NCBI GenBank assembly: GCA_946800325.1
Contig: OX326959.1
Span: forward strand, 46,127,566-46,191,565
Source: Luzula sylvatica
Taxonomy: Eukaryota; Streptophyta; Magnoliopsida; Poales; Juncaceae
Direction: 5' to 3'
DNA: 64,000 nucleotides
Shown here: in pieces, positions 57,001-64,000 of the stretch
Position numbering within the stretch: position 1 is the first letter of the stretch
Layout: every line of letters begins with the position of its first letter
Notes under the pieces: generated by a model
Seen by the model: only the letters and a program-made list of their open reading frames with translations
Database searches by the model: none
What the model was told of the DNA's origin: nothing
Position numbers and translations under genes: made by a program

Positions 57001-60000
57001 AACTAATATATTAGGGTTATATGAGATAACATATTATTTGTAGTTTTATATGGGTATTACTATCATTTAACGCGTGCTCAGAAGTTAACACGACAGTGGT
57101 ATCAGAATTGATTTTCACTGGAGGCTCTGGTTCTTCCATTTCAGCATCAATTGCATTCAAGGATTGCTCGGGGGCAATTTCGTCCTTTTTCTCATCTTTG
57201 CCCTTTTCCTCTGGATTTGCAACTGTTTAATAAAACATATGAATAGCATATTAACAAACCAAACTAATATATAAAATTATATGAGAACATATTGTTTGTA
57301 GTTTTATAGGGGTATTACCGTCATTTAACTCCTCATACTCAGATTGAGTTGACATATTCTTCACAACAGAAAACTCGGCCTCATTTGCAATTTCTACTTC
57401 TCCAAAGGGTCTTTCTGCAGTTTCTACTCCAGTACCCTTATTGTCCTCGGAGTCAATTTTTATTGGAGAGATCACAGGACCCAAATCCTCCATAGTGTCA
57501 TCGTCACTAATTTCAGTAATTTCAGGGGTATTTCCGAAAAATTTCACATCACCATCTTTTTCAACCAAGGGGTCGCCTGATTCATCTTGTATCTCTTGCT
57601 CAGATCGAGTGACTGTACCAATTGAACTCATACCAAATGAAATGGTATCCACATTGCATTCAGAGAAAATTTCAGTTTTCTCAAGGACCTCTTTAGTATC
57701 TTTTTCTTCTCCCCTCATTTCCTCTGTTCAAAAAAACCGTTTTAATTACTAATTATTAATTAACAAACTCAAATAAAAATTTCCAATAAAAAATAAGCCA
57801 AATATTATTTTTTATATCATATGGAATATTTGGGTCTCTTTTACAAGGCTATATAGGCAGTTTAAATGTTGTATGTAGGTCTTACCAGAAATTGGACTGA
57901 CATCTTCCATAATGACATCAACAAATTTGTCTTCTTCTGGGGCATTTTCGTCATTAATCTCTTCGTTGCTTTTTTCAACCAAGGGGTCAACTGTTTAAGA
58001 AAATAGATATATAGCCGACATTTAGTACCATTTAAAGTATGAAAATATCCATTTTACCCCTTAAGAAAATAGATTATAGCCAGCTTATTATTATGATTAT
58101 TTGTGTTACTTCTCTTGTATCATTATCTTTTGGGTTTTATATGGGTCTTAACTTACCACAAATTGTTCCCTCTTCTGTCTCATGCTCAGGATGAATTAGT
58201 GTACCAATTGGACTCTTAGGAATTGGACTCGTACCAATTGGAACAGTACCAATTGGGCTAGTATCAACGTTGGTCTCGTCAGCAATTAAGGACTGTTCAA
58301 GGGTGTTTTCATCAATTGTCTCTTCACAGCTCTTTTCCACCGAAGTCTCAACTGTATTAAAAGAGTAAAAATGTACAACACATTATGACATTAATATAGC
58401 AGAAGTAATACATAAAATATCCAAAATGTCATTTCAGAAAAAGATAGGACATTCGCATATTTCTTACATTTCACAGGGTTATTTTTAAGATTTCTCTATT
58501 ACAAGGGTATATTAGTATTATTTCATTTTGAATGGGCCTTACCAGAAATTGGTGTACCTTTGATGGTACCAGTACCCATATTGCCCTCCGAGTCAATTTT
58601 TATGGGAGAGAGCAAAGGACCCAAATCCTCCACAGTAAGGTCATTTCTAATTTCAGCAATTTCAGGGGTATTTTCGGAATATTTCTCATCACCGTTCTTT
58701 TCAACCAAGAGGTCGACTGTTTTAAGAAAATAGAAGTTTAGTCGAGTCATTAAGTACAATTTAATTATGGAAAATTGCTAAAAAAAGCTTTATATGGAAT
58801 GGAATTGATTGCGTTATTCGTGATTTTTTTATTTTATAAGGGTCTTACCTGAAATTGTTTCGACTTGTATTGCTTTCTCAGACCGAGTTAGCGTACCAAT
58901 TGGGCTAGTACCGGTTAGGCTTGTACGAATTGAAATGGTATTCTCTTTGGATTCAGAGATGATTTTGACTGGAGAGAACTCAAGTCCAGTTTCTTCTATT
59001 GAAGAATCATTTGTAATTTCAGTTTTCTCTGGGGCATTTTCAGAATATTTCTCTTCCCCTTTTCCAAGAATCTCTTCAGAATATATTTCCTCCCCCCTCA
59101 ATTCAACTGTTTAAAAAATAATAATGATTACTAATTAACATTGTAACTTATATAAAAATTTCCCATAACAAAGGTCGAAAATATCCCAAATGCTTTTTTT
59201 TATATCATGTGGAATCTTCGAATATTTCTCAGATTCCACAAAGGCTTCAGGGATACTTCTCTTTTACAAGGGTATATTGGCAATTTAAATGTTATATGCA
59301 GTTCTTACTAGAAATTGGACTGGCATCTTCCATTATGGCATCAGCAAATTTGTCTTCTTCAGGGGCTATTTCGTCAATTTTCTCTTTGTTGCTCATTTCA
59401 ACCAAGGGGTCGACTGTTTCAAAAAATAAAAAGATAAATATTCAGGAGTTAAAAAGTACAATTTGAAGTATGAAATGTATATGTTAGCCCTTAGAATAAT
59501 ACGTATTATCCAATTCAAAAAGATAATGGACATTTGCATATTTTTTTTATATTTCATAGAGGGTTATTTTTTAGATTTTCTTATTACAATGGTATATTAG
59601 TATTATTGTATTTTGAATGGTTCTTACCAGAATTTAGCGTACCAGTAGTACCCTCATCGTCATCAGAGTCAATTGTGAAGGGACAGAGTTCAGTCCCCAA
59701 ATCTTCCACGGTGACATCATTGCAAATTTCAGTAATTTCAGGGGTATTTCTGAAATTGTTGTCATCACCATTCTTTTCAACCAAGGGGTTAACTGTTTAA
59801 GAAAATAGAAAGTTAGTCAATTCATTAAGTACGGTTTAAAAGTATGGAAAACTTTCATGTGATAATTCGGGATATTTATTCGGAGGGTTAAGTGTGCATA
59901 TATTCATTGGGTTTTATAAGGCTCTTACCTGAAATTGTTTCGTCTTGTATATCTTGCTCAGACTGAGTTAGCGTACCAATTGTACTCATGCTACTTGGGC

Positions 60001-63000
60001 TTGTACCCATTAGACTCGTACCAATTAGGCTTGTGCCAATTGAAACGGTGTCCTCATTGGATTCAGAAATGAATTTGACTGGAGAGAGCTCAAGCCAAGT
60101 CTCTAATTTTGAAGAATAATTTGTAATTGCAGTTTCCTCAAGGGCCTTTTCAGAAATTTCTTCTTCGCATTTTTCAAGTATATTTTCAGAATCATTTTCT
60201 TCTCCCCTCAATTCCACTGTTTAAAAATTCACATAGTAACTTATATAAAAAAATTCCCATAAAGAAAGTTCGACATAGACTATTTAGATATTTTGTTTTA
60301 CAAGGGTATATTCGCAATTTAAATGTGTATGGGATTCTTACCAGAAATTGTCTCGACTTCTATCTCATGCTCAGACCGAACTGGACAAGCATGTTCTGTT
60401 ATGACATCAGCAAGTTTGTTTTCTTCAGAAGCATTTTCATCAATTTTCTCTTTGTTCCTCTCTTCAACTAAAGAGGCAACTGTTTAACAAAAGAAAAGAT
60501 ATATGGTCAAGACTCAAGAGTTAAGAGTACCATTTGAAGTATGGATATATCAATATTGCCCCTTTAAAAGTGGAATAATTTTTTAAAAGGAGCATGACAT
60601 TATGATTATTTGGGTGGTTTTATTTTTCATGTTCTTTTTTTGGTTATATATGGGTCTTATCTTACCCCAAATTGGTGCATCCTCTATCTCATGCTCAGTT
60701 TGTATTAGCGTGCCCATCGGACTGTAACCAATTGGACTTGTAGCAGTTGGGCCAGTACCCATTGTACTTGTACCAATTGGACTCGTAGCAGTTGGACTCG
60801 TACCAAGTGGAGCGGTACCAATTGGACTTGTGCCAATTGGGTTAGTATCCCCATCATTATCAGCGATGATTTTGGATGGAGAGAGCTCAAGCCCAGTTTC
60901 TCCTTTTGAGGCATCATTTGTAATTTCAGTTTTCTCGAGGACCTTTTCAGAATCTGTTCCTTGTACTGATTGAAAAGAACCATATTAGTTACTGATTAAC
61001 AAAGTAACGTAAATAAAAATTTCCCATATAAAAACATCGAGATGGGCTTTTGAAATGTTTCTCTGGTACGAGGGTATAATGGTAATAATTTTGTAAGGGG
61101 GTCGTACCTGAAATTGTATCATCTTCTATATCATGCTCAGACTCAACTAGACTGGCATCTTCCATCATGACATCAGCAAATTTGTCTTCTTCAGTACCAT
61201 TTTCGTCTTTTACCTCTTCATCACTCTTTTCAACAAAGGTCTCAACTGTTTAAGAAAATATATATATAGTCAAGAGTAAGTTCCATTTGAAGTATAATGT
61301 CAATTTTACCCCTTGGAAAAATTGGAATTATTATTTGGGTTTTATCTTACCCGAAATTGCTCCATCTTCTATCTCATGCTCAGATTGAATTAACATACCA
61401 ATTGGACCGGTACCGATTGGACTTGTACCAATCAGGCCAGTACCTAATAGACCGGTGCCAGTTGCACTTGTACCGATTGGACCAGTACCAATCGGGCTAG
61501 TATCCACATTGGTCTCAGCGATGATTTTGACTGGAGAGATCTCAGGCACAATTTCTCCTACTGAGGTATCATTTGAAATTTCAATTTCCTCAAGGATCTT
61601 TGGAGAATCTTCTTCTTCAAAAATTTCGAGGATCTTTTCAGAATCATTGTCTTCACCCCTCAATTCAACTATTTAAAGAAAACAAATTGCATAAATTAGA
61701 GGGTACAGATATATCAGATAAGCTTACGAGTTATTTCTCTCTAACAAGGGTATATTAGTAATTTGAATATTGTACAGGTCTTACCTGAAATTGCAACACC
61801 AACTGGACTGGCATCTACCACTGTGACATCATCAATTTTGTCTTCTTCAGGGACATTTTTGTCAGTTTGCTCTACAATGGTCTGTTCCGCCAAAGGTTCA
61901 ACTGCTTAAAAGGAAAATAAATCTCTTATCAAGAATAGACTTTTACATTCCACCAGTACCATACCAGTAAAAACAGGTACTTGGTACAAAATTCTCCATA
62001 AAAAAATGTTTATGTCGTACCAGTATTTTGCATATTATACTTGTTACGAATTAAAACAAAGTAGATGAGATTTATAAATCTAAATCAGAACTATTTAGAA
62101 GTAAAAGAATAATATATGGTAAAACTTACCAATAGTCTCGTTGATAGTACTCACAATTTTCTCCATTGATTCAGAATTAACTATTTAAAAAAGGAAAAAA
62201 TTTCAAATTATTAGCTCATCTATAACACACACAAAAATACACGAAACTATTTAGAAAGGCTAAACTAATATGAGAAACCTTTGAATTTCGCAAATAAAGA
62301 AATAATTTGGGAAATAAAAATCAACAAAAAAGGGGAAAAATAAAAGGAAAAATTCAGCAAATCTCAATACCAAATTGCTTGCTTTTGAAATGAGAAATGT
62401 ACTTAGACTGTAAAACCGGTTCAGTTCAACTTTATAGAGAAAGATAAAAAGGAAACTATTAAATGGCTTTTAACTCAACGGCTTGGCACTACCCCCCTCA
62501 CCACCCCACCGAGAGAGAGACACGTGAAGCGTACCAACAAGTGTCCAGATCCTCTTTGGCACTCTTTGTGTGGCCTTTCACGTGGCTTCTCTCTCAATCC
62601 TTTTGATCTTATGTGAAACTTACTTTTGGTATATTATTAGTACAATGTTCAAAGTAATATCATGCAAATATCATTAGGGGCCCAATTTCACGTTTACCCC
62701 TGCAAAATATCATATGTGCCGTCCTTTCTATATTTATTCCATTATATTGTACAGATACAAATGAGTAAATGAAAAATAAGGAATATTTAGACGTGTTTGA
62801 ATAATTAGGAGAGCAAGGGTATTGATGATATTTCTTATATTTTATGGGGGGTGCTCGTGATATTTCACATTTTGGAGGGCATACATGATATTTCGAGGTT
62901 GTGTATTGATTAAGTGGAGGGCATACATGATATTTTGGAGGGTATACATGATATTTTATGGGGGGTACCCGTGAAATTCCCCCATAGCATGTGTGGATTG

Positions 63001-63938
63001 ATTAAGTGGTGTAAAAAATTCTATACTACTTATTATAACTATCAAGCAATAAAAAATATATAACTATCAAGCAAAATAATATGATATATAACAAACATAA
63101 TAATACCTATTTTATCATTAAGTAATTGGGTATCGGGGGAGCTTTCGCTTAACGGGCATGGATCTTGCAATTGACATCCAGAATCCATTTCGCTTCCAGA
63201 AGCTTTTTCACACAGAGTTGTTTCTCTCTCCTCCCTTTCAAACTTCACTCTCTCCCCTCCCATTTCCATTAAAGGAAAGCTCGACTGAGAAAGTTCCAGG
63301 TCACCATTATCCTTCGTCAATACGTTCTCTATTTCATTTCTTTCTTTATTTATCTTTTCAGTGTGAGACAGAGAAGCACTAGTTCTCTCTTCAACTTGTG
63401 TGTTTCTCTCTCCTCGAAGAACTGTTTCTCTTTCCCCTTGTAAGCTCGTGGGGCCCACTTGGCATTCTCCTCTCTCGTCCACCTCATTATGTGTTTCTCT
63501 TTCTATTAACATTTCATGCACCAAATTTTTCGAATTATGTATTTCATGCACCAGAGATTCAAAATTATGCTCCATTACAACCCCCAAATTATCAGAATTA
63601 GACTCGATGGAACCCACTTGGCCATTCAAATTTCCACTAGTTAGAATCTCGTCCCCCAAATTTTTAGAAATTACCAAATCATCCCTTAAATTTTCAGAAT
63701 CAGACTCTTTTTCATCTGAAACGACCATCTCAGGCCCTACTATAGAATTCAATAACTCCTCGGACCAAATATGGGAATCATCGTCATTATTGTTATTTGA
63801 TGTGTGGGGCCCGGTTTCAGAGACACTAAACATGTCCCAAAATGAATTTTTGCAGCTTGGATCTGATTGGTCGAATTTAAATGCATCTTGCATTAAATGC
63901 TCCTCCTCTGTAAGCTCGAAGTTCTCAAAAGAATCCAT
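50126..63938 (-). CDS. Very large Agenet-domain protein (G2484-1-like), about 2,783 aa in 38 exons
   Basis: I joined 38 minus-strand exons, all with GT-AG borders; total coding length 8,352 nt, a multiple of three with no internal stop. Order: acidic N-terminal exon (residues 1-277), 24 consecutive phase 1-1 exons (about 278-1732), long acidic exon (1733-1942), conserved FTEAQKIQLRAQIVVYGALM block, alanine-rich region (exon 30), Agenet/Tudor-like pair (about 2377-2542) and a basic, Ser/Pro-rich C-terminus. The block order matches the Arabidopsis G2484-1 type of plant Agenet protein. Agenet domains are Tudor-family folds, so chromatin or methyl-ligand reading in the nucleus is a reasonable but unproven role. 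The start is the ATG at 63936-63938, right after an acceptor (TATAG) at 63949-63950, so a 5' leader exon lies beyond the window edge. Exon borders are predicted by eye; the last two exons are the least certain. Confidence 0.85.
51323..52178 (-). CDS. Agenet gene, exons 31-35: Agenet (Tudor-like) pair
   Basis: Exons 52111-52178, 51924-52029, 51685-51826, 51522-51586 and 51323-51438. First domain: IKKGSLVE, GQKGAWFGATVLNIKNNMVQ, ILYTNPPQQEEWVPL, with the Trp and Tyr residues typical of Agenet folds. Second: YSLGDHVDAWMQDAWWEGVI, EEGKYTVHFP, then SVVLNSWNLRCSLVWKEGKW. Both line up with the plant Agenet double domain. Exon 35 lies in a long AT-rich gap and is easily missed: it restores both the frame and the WKEGKWIEW end of the second domain. 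Confidence 0.85.
52305..53915 (-). CDS. Agenet gene, exons 27-30: conserved QLRAQI block and Ala-rich region
   Basis: Exons 53758-53915, 53591-53643, 53378-53476 and 52305-53297. Exon 27 has RSFTEAQKIQLRAQIVVYGA, exon 28 KLPNETYMAYSFEES, exon 29 STWCGLWSAFSETLKKR: the conserved pre-Agenet region of G2484-1-type proteins. Exon 30 (331 codons) begins with Gln/Pro/Ser-rich sequence containing two YQ-PP repeats (NYQIPPPLL, NYQNAPPVM). It then forms an Ala-rich probably helical stretch (EMIAKEAARIARLASEAALN), followed by SRRRVDKAVAASKHAENMDS and GLVVTMGDPLPFDIGKMVEA, a family hallmark. Confidence 0.85.
53989..54617 (-). CDS. Agenet gene, exon 26: long acidic exon
   Basis: 629 nt starting in phase 1 and ending in phase 0 at ELVQ, the first asymmetric exon after the array. 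Encodes a Glu/Asp/Asn/Thr-rich stretch (DMDLVQVDESLNLEKEIKD, KEEEEGSKSTSD). The donor is followed by a CT-rich run on the minus strand (GAGA repeats at 53966-53985 on the plus strand). Confidence 0.8.
54720..55138 (-). CDS. Agenet gene, exons 24-25
   Basis: Exon 24 (54950-55138, EKSSIEEVCEIAPKISDFIE...) ends A|GTAAAA and exon 25 (54720-54845, DTLVEKNSDEKDSKNTLKES) keeps the VEKN-DEK start shared with types B and C. Both are phase 1-1 and close the symmetric exon run. Confidence 0.75.
55255..57222 (-). repeat. Exon array, 3' section: eight type D exons, about 265-bp period
   Basis: Exons 57061-57222, 56806-56961, 56541-56708, 56284-56448, 56019-56186, 55754-55921, 55490-55657, 55255-55392. 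Each encodes a variant of VANPEEKGTDEKNDEIALEQ, SLNANDAEMEETEAPVKIIS and DITVMSTQSEHVELND. Four central exons are nearly identical and their introns (about 97 bp, with TATTGTTTGTAATTTTATAGGG on the plus strand) are as similar as the exons, so the 265-bp exon+intron unit was amplified recently. Phase 1-1 throughout, so gain or loss of units never breaks the frame. Confidence 0.88.
57319..57723 (-). CDS. Agenet gene, exon 15: fused composite exon (A+C+D)
   Basis: 405 nt, phase 1-1. Residues run EEMRGEEKDTKEVLEKTEI (type A start) to TRSEQEIQDE (type A end), then GDPLVEKDGDVKFFGNTPEI through SPIKIDSEDN (type C), then MSTQSEYEELNDG (type D end). The natural reading is loss of the introns between three ancestral exons. 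It marks the switch from the mixed A/B/C section to the pure D section. Confidence 0.75.
57886..61901 (-). repeat. Exon array, 5' section: alternating exon types A, B and C
   Basis: Twelve exons, all phase 1-1. Type B (VDPLVEKSNEE...EEDKFADVIMEDASP): 61785-61901, 61108-61245, 60342-60479, 59309-59413, 57886-57990. Type A (ELRGEENDSE...SPVKII...SPIGT...SEHEIEDETIS): 61351-61668, 60666-60965, 59929-60216, 58849-59106, and a shortened relative at 58157-58351. Type C (VEKNGDEKYSENTPEITEI...SPIKIDSE): 59628-59792, 58543-58716. Order from the 5' side: B A B A B A C B A C A' B. Introns are also related: most begin GTAAGA and soon reach a TTTAAATT...ATATACCCTTGTA phrase, so exon and intron were duplicated together. 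The encoded protein is very acidic, Glu/Asp/Ser/Thr-rich and low in aromatic residues. Confidence 0.85.
62130..62180 (-). CDS. Agenet gene, exon 2: 17-codon exon
   Basis: 51 nt between AAATAG and GGTAAGT, phase 1-1, encoding NSESMEKIVSTINETI. First of the symmetric exons; too short to assign to one of the four types. Confidence 0.65.
62181..63106 (-). other. Intron 1 of the Agenet gene
   Basis: 926 bases, by far the longest visible intron of the gene. Carries two CACGTG hexamers near 62521 and 62579 and dispersed GATATTTC phrases at 62820-62950. No coding sequence seen. The hexamers may act as intronic G-boxes, but that is inference. Confidence 0.55.
63107..63938 (-). CDS. Agenet gene, exon 1: acidic N-terminus
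   Basis: 277 codons plus one base, beginning MDSFENFELTEEEHLM. It contains HIWSEELLNSIVG, similar to the WSE...EMLLNSVG motif I recall from G2484-1 proteins, then repeated short DNL/KNL motifs (SENLRDDL, SKNLGDEIL, SGNLNGQV, SDNLGVV, SKNLVHEML). Rich in Glu, Asp, Ser and Asn; probably disordered. Donor ATAG|GTAT leaves phase 1, the phase kept by the next 24 exons. Confidence 0.8.
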
Positions 63939-64000
63939 GCTTGTATCCCTATATGACAAGAATAAATAATGTAAGTGCATGCTTGTTTGGTTGTATTCAT

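Noticed and set aside
63158..63969. Plus-strand ORFs of 67-189 codons opposite exon 1
   Set aside because: Antisense shadows of exon 1; no independent motif.

Overview
The window looks like nuclear DNA of a flowering plant. It is strongly AT-rich, the genes have short GT-AG introns, and there are recognisable remains of a plant LINE, a tRNA-headed SINE, Mutator-type, hAT-like and Helitron-like elements, plus a short plastid-derived insert. I cannot name the species from the sequence.

Layout. 1-25 kb is gene-poor repeat DNA. It holds a 2.87 kb foldback Mutator-type element with 9-bp target duplications (693-3559), an ATCCG-rich element with short inverted ends (8352-8959), an isolated GC-rich minisatellite followed by a CA-rich tract (13.82-14.8 kb), a possible very small spliced gene (18.7-19.1 kb) and a Helitron-like terminus (about 23.1 kb). 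25.3-27.2 kb carries a 5'-truncated LINE copy with a 17-bp target duplication and a second, decayed LINE fragment. 28-36.3 kb holds a duplicated 2-oxoglutarate/Fe(II) dioxygenase locus: a broken copy (28050-29368) with a 4-bp frameshift, lost 3' exons and a Helitron-like insertion in an intron, and an intact four-exon gene (34061-35440, minus strand, 356 aa). 36.6-36.8 kb is a SINE. 38.4-44.8 kb holds a rearranged fragment of the large gene further right and a 2.4 kb tandem duplication, one copy of which carries an extra MITE. 45.4-48.9 kb is an inverted-repeat-bounded element filled by about 48 copies of a 63-bp unit, most with a CCACGTGG palindrome. 49.4-49.5 kb is a plastid rpoA fragment.

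50.1-63.9 kb (minus strand) is one very large gene. I reconstruct 38 coding exons with GT-AG borders that join in one frame to about 2,783 codons. Its 3' part encodes an alanine-rich region and a plant Agenet (Tudor-like) pair resembling the Arabidopsis G2484-1 type of protein. Its middle half is the most unusual thing here: 24 consecutive phase 1-1 exons, most of them copies of four acidic exon types arranged in a higher-order pattern, as if exon-plus-intron units were amplified repeatedly.

The dioxygenase and the Agenet protein are not obviously functionally linked. They share a neighbourhood shaped by segmental duplication. The three copies of the 30.8-32.1/40.0-41.1/42.5-43.5 kb cassette, the duplicated dioxygenase and the displaced copy of a 3' exon of the Agenet gene show that this interval has been repeatedly copied.
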